Shown: piece after piece, positions 31,075-42,014 of the stretch
How the letters are laid out: each line of letters opens with the position of its first letter
Numbering within the stretch: position 1 is the first letter of the stretch
NCBI GenBank assembly: GCA_031216915.1
Contig: CM062292.1
Span: 207,597,262-207,661,261 of the forward strand
DNA length: 64,000 nt
Source: Pictodentalium vernedei
Lineage: Eukaryota > Mollusca > Scaphopoda > Dentaliida > Dentaliidae
Reading direction: 5' to 3'
The notes under the pieces: generated by a model
The model's input: only the letters and a program-made list of their open reading frames with translations
Databases searched by the model: none
What the model was told of the DNA's origin: nothing
Position numbers and translations under genes: made by a program

Positions 31075-31335
31075 TATGGTTTTTTAATTGCACAAATGGA
31101 ACGAATAACAGCCCAAGGGTTTATTACCGGTCCAAGACGAAGTCGAGGACCATTAATAAGCCAGGTGGCTGTTATTCAGTCCTCAAGGGCAAACCTGGGT
31201 GCCCGACAAATTAAAATCATATTATTACAGTTATTACCATGACCAGAAACAGACAGCAGCCTGTTAATGAATTTTGTTTTCATTATCGCCCGCTGCTCGC
31301 TTCCGGTTGCTTGGCATCGTGAATTACTTAGTTTT
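31075..31335. mobile_element. Palindromic MITE, second copy
   Basis: Same family as 23100-23340: GGAGGGTGTTATGG start, central CCAAGACGAAGTCGAGG hairpin and AATAACAGCC/GGCTGTTATT arms. Confidence 0.5.
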
Positions 31336-31473
31336 ACCACCCTGCTAAACTCCATTAATATACAAGAGAACACCTGCTAAAATAGTAATAATATAACATA
31401 ATAAGTCCTCTTATCTCTACAATATAAAGAAGTTATTGCATATTTAATTAACAAGGTTTTCATTGTATATAAT

Positions 31474-31712
31474 TTAACCCTTAATGGCTTGGACAGTTGT
31501 CCAGAATTCATACTTGACCACAGCCTGTACATGTCCATCGGCTTAACAATGTTTTCTAGTCAAGTCTTGGCTGCCTTAACAGGCAGCGAAGACTTGATTA
31601 GAAACCACTACCAGTGTAATTTGTCTGCTGTGAGCAGGACCTACTCATGATGGCACGTTAAAGGCAACTGTTTTGAGGTCATAAAAGTCGGAAATAGGCC
31701 TTTTAGGGTTAA
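31474..31712. mobile_element. TTAA-flanked MITE (piggyBac-like ends)
   Basis: TTAA at both ends with inverted CCCTTAATGGC and CCCTAAAAGGC termini, i.e. CCCT..AGGG as in piggyBac. Centre is a stem-loop AAGTCTTGGCTGCC/GGCAGCGAAGACTT at about 31564-31598. Confidence 0.65.
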
Positions 31713-31741
31713 ACAATGTATAAAATTTATTTTTTATTAAC

Positions 31742-32350
31742 TAGTGTTCAACCGATGATCAGAACTGGCCACCACAATCGGCCGACAATCGGATGGAAAC
31801 GGCTCCTGGAATATTAGTTCAGCTGATTGTTGTCAAGCATTTTGTGATGATTCATTAATCATATTTTATTATCTTCTGCAATTGTTCAATTGTTAATGTA
31901 AAATGGTGTCAATGATACTATTCAATAACGTTGAGGAAAAACCACAATGTGTATTCTTAATCTTTCTAGACGCTCCTTTACGGGAAAAACAAGTTAACGA
32001 CATTTAAAGCTTACAATTGAGCATACTTGGCGGCAACCGCCAGTTCATACTGGAAAGGTGAAGGTTGCTCTCCATTGACCTAGGTTGCAGTAAATTTACC
32101 ATTCGCACACACACTTGGGCAGTACATGTTGCTCTGAGAGCCATGTTTTCCGCCCAAGTGTGAACTGCTGGTAATTTTACTGCAACCTGAGTCGATGAAG
32201 TTTGACACTGAAAAATGTTCGGTTTAGTGTAGTTCTTAAAAGCCTTGACTTGTCTAGTGGTGCACAGTATTACAATCGAAATCGGCCGACTATGAACCCA
32301 AATAAGCAGTAATCGGTCAGCGGCCATTTAATGTAATCAGTTGAACACTA
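31742..32350. mobile_element. hAT-like MITE, TAGTGTTCAACYGAT ends
   Basis: Inverted ends TAGTGTTCAACCGAT and TAGTGTTCAACTGAT with subterminal GGCCGA/TCGGCC repeats. No clean 8-bp target duplication found. Resembles the element at 51380. Confidence 0.5.
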
Positions 32351-32459
32351 ATTCTAGCAACTCGATAAAAGTGGGTTTTTTAGTCTTCTTAGTTCTTTGT
32401 ATATTTTATTAAATATATATTTGTATTAAAATCTGCTAATCTGACAAGTGCCTGTGATT

Positions 32460-32672
32460 TTAACCCTCTGTTCTCTGATGTCAAAGTACTAAAATTTCAT
32501 GCAGCAACTTTTTCCCATTATGCAACAAGGAGTTCAGCTAATTTAATCTTGTTTGACAGAGCTCATTGAGCTCTGTCAAATGAGATTGAATTGGGTAAGT
32601 TCCTAGTTGCATTATGGGAAAAATTTGCAGGTTGAAATTTTGATATTTAGACATCAGAGTGCAGAGAGTTAA
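32460..32672. mobile_element. TTAA-flanked foldback MITE
   Basis: TTAA both sides; the 213-bp element is an almost complete inverted repeat (CCCTCTG..CAGAGAG ends, TTTTCCCATTATGCAA/TTGCATTATGGGAAAA arms) centred on GACAGAGCTCATTGAGCTCT. Confidence 0.7.
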
Positions 32673-32714
32673 AGGGCTGTGTTGCTGTGAAATTTGGAAT
32701 TAGACTGTCCCAGT

Positions 32715-33271
32715 TAGAGCTGGCATGATTATGAAATTTCATGATTGACTTTTGAAGGAATAATAATCAATTCTAGTCATCTTTAATCGTTCTCTGTGAC
32801 CTGTAGAAACTATTATATAGAACACAATATTTTTGGTCATTAGTTCCTCAGGCCATACATTCTTTAGGCATGCAGACATGCTGCATGCCAACTACTCTCT
32901 GAGAAAAATTCAGACTCCTGATCACCTCTGGCCAAACCTGAGGTCAAGAGTCTAACAATAGCTACACAGAGATTTAAGAAGGCAATTGCACTCTGAGAAG
33001 GACAATTATTTGTAATCCCATACTTTCTAGAATGCCAGACGTGGTGTGTGTTGTTGTTTTATACATGTACTTCTTTCCCATATCAATTACAATGTACTTT
33101 GATATCATACAGCCTCTGACATTTCTTATGATCACGATGGGGAGGAGAGTAATAACTAATAATTCATCAGTAAAGGAATGATGAAAACCTATATTTGCTG
33201 ACTTCGAAATTGCAGTCGATTATGGGTGTTTCTGACGCTTAGTTGACTTCTCGATTAATCATGACAACTCT
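32715..33271. mobile_element. TIR element, AGAGCTGGCATGATTA ends
   Basis: Left TAGAGCTGGCATGATTA and right reverse complement AGAGTTGTCATGATTA are inverted over about 16 bases. hAT-like by appearance; target duplication not resolved. Confidence 0.4.
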
Positions 33272-33683
33272 CCTGTCGCTTCTGGTATATGCATTCAACA
33301 GTTTCTACGCACCAATTTTCTTGAACCCTACATGTATGTGTATGCTTGGTAAATTGCAGTACAGTCAAGAGCACTTTAACTGAATATAATTTCAAAACAC
33401 AAAACCATTTACCATACCTTCAGTACAAATTTGATCTGTTGATTGCTTATAGGTTATGGAGTAAACTCATGTTAACTGTACAGAAACTTTTGTAATGTGT
33501 CGGGAAATTACCCCAACACTGCTGACTGTGACAGTCTCCAAATTCTTCTTGTTTATAGATCTATTTGGCCTTAATCATCCTATAAGACATTTAATCTATG
33601 ATGTCTTCTTTGACAGAGCTTCATGAGCTCAGTTTATCTCTAGAAGACAGGAAAGTGACCAAATACCTGTTAATTGAATAGTG

Positions 33684-33960
33684 AGAGTGGTGGCTGAGTA
33701 AATTAAGTGCGCTGGTCTCTCATGCCAGTGGTCCCGTGATCGATCCCCAGTCAGGGAAAGTTCTCAAGGTGTCCGAACACTCTCTGTCAGCATCAGTTGT
33801 GGGGTTGATGCTTTCACAGCATGCCATCCTATTGGGTGGGGACGTAAAATGGCTGTCCTCTGTGTAGAGAGAGACACACTCTGTGCAGGGTAAAGATCCC
33901 TTCATAGCATTCCAGAAGAGAGAGGCCACAAAGTTGTCACTGTGAAGGTCATCCCACAGA
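33684..33960 (+). mobile_element. tRNA-derived SINE-like element
   Basis: Head TGGCTGAGTAAATTAAGTGC (A-box-like) and GTGATCGATCCCC (degenerate B box, about 33736-33748) resemble a Leu/Ser-type tRNA, followed by a body unlike the SINE at 21103. No poly-A or target duplication identified, so boundaries are approximate. Confidence 0.55.
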
Positions 33961-33987
33961 CCTACACCAGTGGGCCAAGGAGAGGCA

Positions 33988-34215
33988 TTAACAGGTAGAG
34001 TGCTAAATTATTTTTGGTCATAAAATCTGGTACATATGTCTTCACCTGGTTACAATTTATTCTCCCATAAATTGTAACAAGCAAACCCTTGCAGACTAAA
34101 TAATATCACTTCAAAGATGATATAAAGCATATCCACAGAATATAAGCCTTCAAGTTGTGGTACCTGCACTTCAGAATAAAGCCCTAATATGGGCTTCCAG
34201 CACTCTACTTGTTAA
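33988..34215. mobile_element. TTAA-flanked foldback MITE
   Basis: TTAA at both ends with inverted CAGGTAGAGTGCT and CAAGTAGAGTGCT termini, centre near TTACAATTTATTCTCCCATAAATTGTAA. A diverged left end of the same family may lie at 51106. Confidence 0.65.
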
Positions 34216-34844
34216 TATAAGTTGCATAACTTGTTTGATAATCCTTGTAAAGCAAATAAGATGTTAAAAAATGAATATTCCTGTTATCCTGTTAACTGAA
34301 TAATTTTTACTGGCAAAGTGACTACCAGTATTCAGTTAACATGGTTTCACTAGATTAGAAATGTCCTGAAAAGACTTGAATAATGTTTGCTTTACAATGT
34401 GCTCTCAACAAAGCATTCAAATTTGTAACAATGTTTTGGATGGATACATTGCTGAAACAGTAAATTTGTAAATTACTGTCTTCATGTAAGATTTCAATAA
34501 TATGAACTGAATATTGTAGTGAGGAAATCCTAAGTTCTGTCATTTATAACTCGAAAATGAATCAAAACCGATAATTATGTTTTGGAAAGGCAGAAACAAA
34601 AAACGTTGGATCTCTGGCAATACTTTGATATTTAAACCCATTGTGGACAAATTAAAGCTTCCCTCCCGCCCTCATTAATTTGAAGAATTGGGTGAACTCC
34701 TTGCATGAGGCTGGTGGATATTCCTGTCCTGGACCAGAAATAGTTGTATAATATAAGTATAATTTAAGCACTTTTATCCACATATTCTCCCTTGTGTATT
34801 GGACTAACTGTTTGACCAGTGATTTCTTGCATTAAATTTATATG

Positions 34845-34906
34845 AATTTTTCATCAAATCTAGTCATGGCTGCTTCACAGCAGCCATGACTAGATGTGAT
34901 GAAAAA
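34845..34906. repeat. Stem-loop core of a palindromic repeat
   Basis: TCTAGTCATGGCTGC and GCAGCCATGACTAGA form a near-perfect hairpin, extended by CATCA/TGATG. Related cores occur at 31564 and 52806. Confidence 0.55.
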
Positions 34907-35082
34907 TATTTAAAAAATACTTAGTGGGCTAAGAGTTAAACTCAAAATAACTGACTTGCATTCAATCTGTGGTTACAACTGGAGTGGCTTATACCTACAA
35001 GTTATTTCCACTGGTAATGAACTTGGAAACTTTTGACTGTTCATATGTTCTTATAATATTGATTTTTGCTTGTATTTTAAGG

Positions 35083-35192
35083 ATGAAGATGTGTCAGATT
35101 CATCATTTTTTACTCGTAATCATTCTTTCATCACAAGTTCTGTCAGTTTCAAGAGACAATTTTAAAACCTGTGAACAGAGTGGATTTTGCAA
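35083..35192 (+). CDS. GANAB: Glucosidase II alpha subunit, first coding exon (signal peptide)
   Basis: The exon starts at ATG 35083 and encodes MKMCQIHHFLLVIILSSQVLS, a classic ER signal peptide, then SRDNFKTCEQSGFC, matching the DRSNFKTCEESSFCK start of animal glucosidase II alpha just after its signal peptide. It ends at 35192 with donor GCAA|GTAAGT, in phase 2; joining to 40695 restores the expected FCKRQRAVEPGHSPY. The open frame extends upstream, but the signal peptide fixes this ATG. TTTTAAG just before the ATG could be a splice acceptor for an upstream untranslated exon. The enzyme trims inner glucoses from N-glycans in the ER and feeds the calnexin cycle; the catalytic GH31 domain lies in exons beyond the window. 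Confidence 0.85.
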
Positions 35193-35210
35193 GTAAGTAT
35201 CAGTTATTAT

Positions 35211-35300
35211 TTCCCCGACATGAAAAGTCGAAGGGGTATCTGGTGGAGACCTCCGTCCGTTCGTTCGTCTGTCCATACCAACATTTTCTCGTGTATCTCA
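35211..35300. mobile_element. Stem-loop/TCCG-spacer element, 5' end fragment
   Basis: CCCCGACATGAAAAGTCGAAGGGG stem-loop (about 35217-35240, quoted arms CCCCGAC and GTCGAAGGGG), followed by CCTCCGTCCGTTCGTTCGTC. No 3' end recognised. Confidence 0.5.
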
Positions 35301-35513
35301 GCCACTGCTGCTCCGATTTGAATGATCATTGAGCTCATTCCAATGAAGGGTCACATGATATGGTTTTGTTGAAATTTTTTGAAAAATTTAAAAAAATGAT
35401 ATTTAAAATAATACATATTGAAATCGTCTGCATTGGGTAAAGGGTTAAGAAGTGCTGTTTGTTTCTTGATCCATTTAGAAGCAAATAGAATCATCATTTT
35501 GTTCTCAGTTTTT

Positions 35514-36789
35514 TAGCTCACTTTACTGAAAGTCAGGGTGAGCTTTTCTTATCACTCTTCGCCCGTCATTCGTCGTCTGTCGTCCTGCGTGAAGGTGGTG
35601 TTTGAGCCTCTTTCCCCTAAACCATTGGCCACATTTTGATTAAATTTCATGTAAGTAGTGGTTATATAGGGGCATTTTGATTTTTATGCAACTTAGGTTT
35701 TGGCTCATATTGAGCAGAGGAGTGTGGAAAAAATGGCCTTATTTTTTTTTAAATCTTCTTATAATGAACCACCAGTAGCAGAGACTTGATATGTGGTATA
35801 CAGAGTCCTTTTGAGGTTTAGAATCAAGTTTGTTCAAGAGAAGTTTGTGGGGCATTATTTGCCTTCGTTATGGGAGGGGCAAAAATTTTGGCCAATCCTA
35901 AAATTTCTATTTTCAGAACCGTGAGGTCGATTTGAACTAAATTTGATATGAGATGATAATGGGTCATAAGTAGTTGATTGATGCAAAAATTTTTTTCTCA
36001 TTGCCCCGTGGGAATCTTGGGAGCTAAAAATAGAAAAAACCTTAAAACTACCATATCTGCAAAATTACACGGCACAGAGAATTCTTATTTTGTATAAAGC
36101 TTACTTTTATCCAGTAGAATAGAATGGTTAAACAAAATCCCTATCGGTTTGATCACAAGGTACATTTTTCAGGACATTGAAAAAGTGCTGAGTCAGCACT
36201 TTTTAACACTGTAGGCAATGGGAAAAACATTAAAAAATCTTCTTCTCCAGATCCAGCAGGCAGAATCTTTTGATATTTGATGTGCAACATTGGGGGTGGA
36301 TCTGATTCAAGTTTTTTCAAATCGGCCCCCTGGGTTCATATTTGGGCTCAGTATAGGAGTCTGATTTCGAACTTAGTGCATTTGAGGCAAATTCCTTAAA
36401 AAATCTTCTTCTCCAGATCCAGCAGGCAGAATCTTTTGATATTTGGTATGCAACATTGTGGGGTGGATCTGATTCAAGTTTGTTCAAATCGGCCCCCTGG
36501 ATTCATATTTGGGCTCTCTATAGAAGCCCGAATTCGAACTTAGTGCATTTCAGGCAATTTTCTAAAAAAATCTTCTCAAGATCCAGCAGGCAGAATCTTT
36601 TGATATTGGTTATGCACCATGCTTTGGAGGATGAGATTCACGTTTGTTAAAGCCAAGTCCCTGTGTTCATATTTGGGCTTACTGTGGTAGCCTGAATGAT
36701 AACGTAGTTCAAAATGAGGAATTTTCTTTAAAAATCTTCTTCTTCAGATCCAGCAGTCGGAATGTTTTGATATTTGGTGTGCAGCATCC

Positions 36790-36820
<31 letters not shown>

Positions 36821-37081
36821 AGGAGATTCAAGTTTGTAAAAGCCAAGTCCCTGGGTTCATATATGTGCTCCCTGTGGGAGCCTGAATTATAGCTTAGTTC
36901 AATATGAGGAATATTCTTTAAAAATCCTTTTTTTTTTCGATCCACTGGTCAGAATCTTTGGATATTTGGTATAAGCTTTTCTTAGGAGGAGCAGATGCAA
37001 CTTGTTGAAATCAAATCTCTGGGTTGATATTTAGGCTACCATGTCAGTGAGCGCCCTCATGCCCCCTGGGGCCTCTTGTTT
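35514..37081. mobile_element. Family-R repeat element, copy 1
   Basis: Begins with stem-loop AGCTCACTTTACT..AGTCAGGGTGAGCT and a CGTCNTYCGTCGTCTGTCGTC spacer, followed by a single-copy part, then about five 167-bp units marked by GATCCAGCAGGCAGAATC (36250 onward). Ends with GTGAGCGCCCTC, a GC-rich stem-loop CCCCCTGGGG and CCTCTTGTTT. A 30-base G run at 36790-36819 sits in one unit. Full-length relatives are at 45941-48645 and 54482-57815. No coding capacity; the open frames in its units are by-products of the repeat. Confidence 0.78.
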
Positions 37082-37304
37082 GTGAAATTGATGAAACTTG
37101 TCCTGTAAATTTGGTCAGACCTAATTTACAGGATGTGTTTTGTAAATTTTATTCTCAACTGGGGACTAGTTGTAGATCCTCCTTGTACATTATGTTAGAG
37201 GTAGAGTGAATCTCTGCTAAACACAGACATTAAAATGTGTCCTGATCCATGTGAATCAGTTTTGACTATTATGAACTTCTGCTGCAAGAATCAGTTTTAA
37301 GTAC

Positions 37305-38238
37305 TTAACCCTTTACCCAATATAAAGGTCAAAACCGGCCAGCGCTATTCACAAAAATTGTCATTCAATTTTCATTATTTTTTATGTGTACCCATACTAT
37401 GTATGGTACACATAATGCCGGCATCCGGGGTGACCATCTGTCATTTGTTCCTTTGTCGGTCTGTCTGTCCATCTGTCTGTCCATCCATCCGTCCGTCCGT
37501 CTGTCCGTCCGGCATCTGTATCCATTTCTTTGGCATTCGATAACTTGAAAAATATTGCTTGGATTGTCAAGTTACTTTTTTTTGTGTTCAGGTTACTGAT
37601 GTGCCGAGCTGTATAGTTTTTGGTGTAAATCTGATAATTTAATCCTGAGATCTTAACCCTTTAATTTACCCTTCAAATTGAAATTCCTCCAATCCCTTTG
37701 GCATTCGATAACTTGAAAAATATTGCTTGGATTGTCAAGTTACTTTATATTTGTGTTCAGGTTACTGATGTGCCGAGCTGTATAGTTTTTGGTGTAAATC
37801 TGATAATTTAATCCTGAGATCTTAACCCTTATAATTTACCCTTCAAATTGAAATTCCTCCAATCCCTTTGGCATTCGATAACTTGAAAAATATTGCTTGG
37901 ATTGTCAAGTTACTTTATATTTGTGTTCATGTTACTGATGTTCCGAGCTGTATAGTTTTTGGTGTAAATCGAATAATTTGCTTCTGAGATATTAACCCTT
38001 TATCCTTCAAATTGAAAATTCCTCCAATCCCTTTTTGCATGATTTCATCGGCTTATTTTTAATTTTTTTGGCCTCAAAAACACAGCATATGACGTTCGTT
38101 GGAACGAGCTCTTAGAACTCGTTCCAATTAGGGTTCATAAGCTATGTGTGTTTGAAGGAAAAATTAAAAAAAAGTTATTCAATAATAACTTCTGCTTTTC
38201 ATGTTAGTTTAAACATATCATGTTAAGTAAAGGGTTAA
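37305..38238. mobile_element. TTAA-flanked element containing a stem-loop/TCCG minisatellite
   Basis: TTAA CCCTTTAC and its exact inverse GTAAAGGG TTAA bound 934 bases (piggyBac-like). Inside, TGTGTACCCATAC/GTATGGTACACA forms a stem-loop at 37384-37412, followed by a GTCTGTCC/TCCGTCCG spacer, then three 170-180 bp units marked by CATTCGATAACTTGAAAAAT (37527, 37702, 37876). Near the right end is a palindrome TTGGAACGAG..CTCGTTCCAA. Confidence 0.65.
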
Positions 38239-38593
38239 GTAATTTGGAATTTGAGAGAACAGATATACCCTTGTGAGTGCAAGCAGTACCTATTCCATTG
38301 TTAAAAACAAACCTCATGTTTATAATTTTAAACCTTAAGGTCTTTGTGCAAATTTTGGTGAGTTTCTTTTCTTGTGCACTTGTGAATGCAACTAGTACAT
38401 ATTCCAAAATAATAAACAAAACTCATATTTATATATTTACTAAAAGTTAACCCTTGGGAGACAAATTACAATTTTGGTGGGTTTTTTTTACATGTACAAC
38501 ATATGTTCCAACATACAGGCTTTTAGTGGTCTTGCTGATGGAAGTTACAGTACTTTGGCAATAGTTTTTAGTGAAGTCATTGCTACTTCTGTA

Positions 38594-39435
38594 TAGGGCT
38601 GTCGCGATTATTCGATTAGTTGACTAACCGTCGACTATTGAAGTAGTCGACGTTTTTTATTTTTAGTCGATCGTCGTTCATTTTCAAGGTGGTACACGTC
38701 TACTACACGTCGGGGCTAAATTACATTGTTTTGTGAGGTGAATGATCAATGAAGGTGAATAACTTTAAATATCTAACCATAGTTAACATTCATATCCGGA
38801 AGACTGTACGACTGTCACTGACCGTGTAAGAAAGAACACTCACAGTTACTCGAGAAGAATAGATTCTTCTGAATTTCTACAGTCTTGTACACACGAATGC
38901 ACCCATTGGAAAACCCAAAGCGCAGAAGTGACAAAATTATGACGAAAGTCAGAACGTCAGATCACTTCTCAAAGTTCGGAACTTCAGACTAAGATCCAAT
39001 TTTAACAACTGACGAGGGAATGCATAGATCTCAATGTTCAAAATTTCGAGAAACTTATTGCAGAAAGGAAACATATGCAGGAACGTTCTTTGGTAAATTC
39101 ATTTTAATTCATCGGCTTCAATCTAGTTCGAACTTGGACCCGCAGTCAGTAATATTATTTTGGGGTTGGTACGTCCTACAGGACGTACCAACCCCAAAAA
39201 TTATATTACGGACTGTGGGTCCAAGATTGGACTACATGTAGCTTCAGTCGGGACCGATTTGTTGTTCCCACAACCCCACTTCGTCTGAACACACTGGTGC
39301 CATTGTCATTTTCAGAGTTTTACGAACAGAAGAATGATTTGCTAAAAAATCATGGCAAGCGACTATTAATCGACTAACCGTTGATTACTGGTCACGATTA
39401 GTCGATTACAAAAAATGATAGTCGCGACAGCCCTA
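38594..39435. mobile_element. hAT-type MITE, TAGGGCTGTCGCGA ends
   Basis: Inverted termini TAGGGCTGTCGCGATTAT and TAGGGCTGTCGCGACTAT enclose subterminal TCGATTAGT/ACTAATCGA repeats. Flanks CTTCTGTA and CGTCTATA match at 6 of 8 positions, consistent with an old 8-bp hAT duplication. A 90-bp palindrome sits at 39134-39223. Confidence 0.65.
39134..39223. repeat. 90-bp imperfect palindrome inside the hAT MITE
   Basis: Arms TTGGACCCGCAGTCAGTAAT and GGGGTTGGTACGTCCT mirror around 39178. Could be a separate insertion. Confidence 0.7.
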
Positions 39436-39889
39436 CGTCTATATGGTATCCAAAATGTTACCTTATGGGGGAGCAAAAAATAAGTAGAGTTCTGTTTTCC
39501 TTTCAGGACCCTTTCAGAATCAGTGACCAAAAACGAATGAACATTTTGCAAGAATCAAAGTTTATTCTCATAGTTTTCTTTGTGAAAATCATTTGCAAGA
39601 ATCAGTTCTGATTTTCACATTAATTTGAAGCCCTCAAACAATTAATATGTGTTGGTGAAATCTGATTTCCAGAAAAGAGAATGGAATGGAGAGTATTAAC
39701 CACTCAACTCTATATGTAATGCTTATTTTAACCTCTGAACATTTTTGAAGTATATTTTTAAATTTTCAGTTGTAATGTCACGATATACTGTCAGACATGC
39801 TATACCTAACATTTTTTAATTGATCTGAGTGAATGGTCCAATCTATACATGTACACCAGACGATAAAGATTTTATAAACAAGATATTGC

Positions 39890-40150
39890 AAAATAAAAAC
39901 TGAAATAAAGAAAAATAAACTAAGGCCTAAAAAGTTAAAAATCTGTTTCACAGGCACTCCCGCATTGTCCTTTTGACTACCGCATGCTCTCTTTTTACAA
40001 CCAATGCAAACTTAAAAAAATAAAAATTAAATGGTTTATGTCTGATATTTTACCCAAGTTCATAACATTGATAAATTTGTCTTTTGAGTACAAGTCCTTT
40101 CAATGCTTTAGCATTGCAAAGCCTTCTTGCACTCAAGCGACAAACTTCTG
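39890..40150. mobile_element. MITE copy related (inverted) to 48650-48990
   Basis: Shares TAAGGCCTAAAAA, AATCTGTTTCACAGG, GCATGCTCTCTTTTTA and the hairpin half AGCATTGCAAAGCCTTCTTG with 48756-48985 in opposite orientation. Confidence 0.65.
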
Positions 40151-40694
40151 ACAACCCTGTTGGAAAGGGCTCTTGAGAGAATCCAATCTTTCACCAGAGT
40201 TGTTTTTGTGGTTGCAAAGTAAATTTTTAATCCAGATAATACCAATCAATCAAAGGTTTTGTTTTATATTTCTGTCATAGCATGGTTTGGGAGGTCCCAG
40301 TTTGATATGCCACTGGCATATAATGAAGATTAAAGGTCTGAGTAAGGAGAAGGGGGGCTCCACCCTTTGTGGGTATCAAGAGGACTCCCACAGAACAACT
40401 TTGAAAAATTAATTCATCCACATGTAGGGCAATTTTGAGGGTTGATAGAACATCAGGTTACATTAATATGGTTTGTTATCTGTTAGTATATTAGTTGTCG
40501 CTCCATGCGGATTGGGATGGGGGGGGGGGGGGGGCACACAATATTTGCACTTTTGACATGTTTGCATCCAACTTTTACTTGCCAAAGGCAATCAGGACAA
40601 GTGTTTTTCAGATAAATGTCCCAAAGTTCTTTAATACATGTTTTTAACATAAATTCTAAATTAGGGTTTCTTTTTGTTTTTATCCATTTTACAG

Positions 40695-40937
40695 ACGACA
40701 AAGAGCAGTTGAGCCAGGACATTCACCTTATACATTATTGTTTGATACACTGAATGTTCAACCATCCAGCATACAGTTACAGTTACTTAACAAGAAAAAT
40801 AACATCAAATTTATTTTACAACTGTTTGCCTTGCAAGAAAACAGTGTCAGAATAAAAATAAATGAATTATCTCCTATTAAAACCAGATACGAAATTCCAC
40901 TGGGAGATGCCTTAGTTAAAGAACCTCAGCTACAAAG
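40695..40937 (+). CDS. GANAB: Glucosidase II alpha subunit, second coding exon
   Basis: Acceptor TTTTACAG precedes 40695. The exon completes the Lys codon and reads RQRAVEPGHSPYTLLFDTLNVQPSSIQLQLL, through ENSVRIKINELSPIKTRYEIPLGDALVKEPQLQ, colinear with the N-terminal beta-sandwich of animal GANAB (RQRSIRPGLSPY .. RFRIDELEP..RYRVPDVL). It ends at 40937 with AAAG|GTTAGT, phase 2. No third exon is found in the remaining 23 kb; that stretch is filled by DIRS and other repeats, so intron 2 is very long. Both exons are intact, so the gene is likely functional in the host. Confidence 0.85.
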
Positions 40938-41230
40938 GTTAGTAGTGCAGCATTTTACAATATGGTTTGCTAGATTAATTTAGGTATTTAGTCTGATGTA
41001 TCCAAATTAGACCAATCAAAAGGCATGCTTTTTGTGAGCTATCAGTATCCATCTTGTAAAAAATGTCTCATAGTGATTTTAGAATTTATCCTCACTCTCC
41101 ATGTGATGTGAATACTTGTTGCAATGACCATTTCAGACAGGACATGCTCCCACTAAAATGCCCTAATTTTCTAATTCATGTGTAAATGTGGTAATAAGGC
41201 TGTTAAAAAATCTTGTATTTTTCCACTATA

Positions 41231-41420
41231 CCAATGGCCCAGACTAGCTGGTGCAACCCAATTTATTACCAGGGCCAAACACAAATTTTGAATCCCCCAA
41301 ACCCCCCAAAATTTGCCAAAAAACTTAAAAACGAGAAGACCAGTATGGTCCTCCATACTTTTGCGCAATGCGCAACTTGTTGTCAAGGACAACAATAGGC
41401 AACCGCCATCTTGTCATTCT
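41231..41420 (+). repeat. DIRS left inverted terminal repeat
   Basis: 190 bp beginning CCAATGGCCCAGACTAGCTGG. By my reading identical in reverse complement to 50525-50705 except for a 9-base C/A-rich indel. Confidence 0.9.
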
Positions 41421-42014
41421 GTTGTTTGGCCCTTGTCAGATCAACACGTATCCTGAGTTTTGTGCTATAAAATCCTAAAGTATAATGTAGCCAGACAAGA
41501 TTTTGAAGTGGAATGGTGGAATAATTGCAGCAGAATGTAGCTGAATATAGACATTGAGTTTTTGAACATCAGGGCTATAACTTTATTGAAATTAAATAAT
41601 ATTTCTTGTTCTTCCCGTTTTCGGGATATGCACCTGATTTTGTTAATTCTTTGTTTATCATATGTGTGTTCAGTGTTCACCTTTTTCCCCTTGAATCCTC
41701 TCATTAGATTTTTAAGAACTAATTGCTGTTTGCGAATTTGTTATTAATTAAAATTCTTCTTAAAAATCTTAGATAATTTACGGAATGTGGATTATTCGTA
41801 CCGCCTTTGTCGTGTACCGGTTATTTTTGACTTAGTCGGACGTGTCTGTCTGCCATTACCCTTCTCTGTGGGGAATCTTCTGGGAAGTTTCTCTATTGTT
41901 AAGGGTATTCTTGGGATACCGGTTTTGTCTGACCTGGGCCTTTGTTGTGCCTGTTTTGGACTTGGTTACCGGCTCCTATTCAGTTTAATTTTTTGCCTCG
42001 GGCTTGTGTGTGTT

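Larger units (their letters stand above)
33359..34350. mobile_element. Pogo/Tigger-like element, with nested SINE and TTAA MITE
   Basis: Left end TACAGTCAAGAGCACTTTAA and right-end reverse complement TAGTGAAACCATGTTAACTG are similar inverted termini, both leading into GAATA. The left 280 bases match 30756-31045. The interior is occupied by a SINE-like sequence (33684-33960) and a TTAA MITE (33988-34215). Confidence 0.4.
35193..40694 (+). other. GANAB: GANAB intron 1
   Basis: 5.5-kb intron bounded by GTAAGT and TTTTACAG, phase 2, containing the repeat elements listed below. Confidence 0.8.

Noticed and set aside
33720-33929. 69-codon minus-strand frame
   Set aside because: Lies within the SINE-like sequence; no domain.
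34969-35082. Upstream extension of the GANAB first exon
   Set aside because: Frame is open, but the ATG at 35083 starts a proper signal peptide and the upstream residues have no counterpart in the family.
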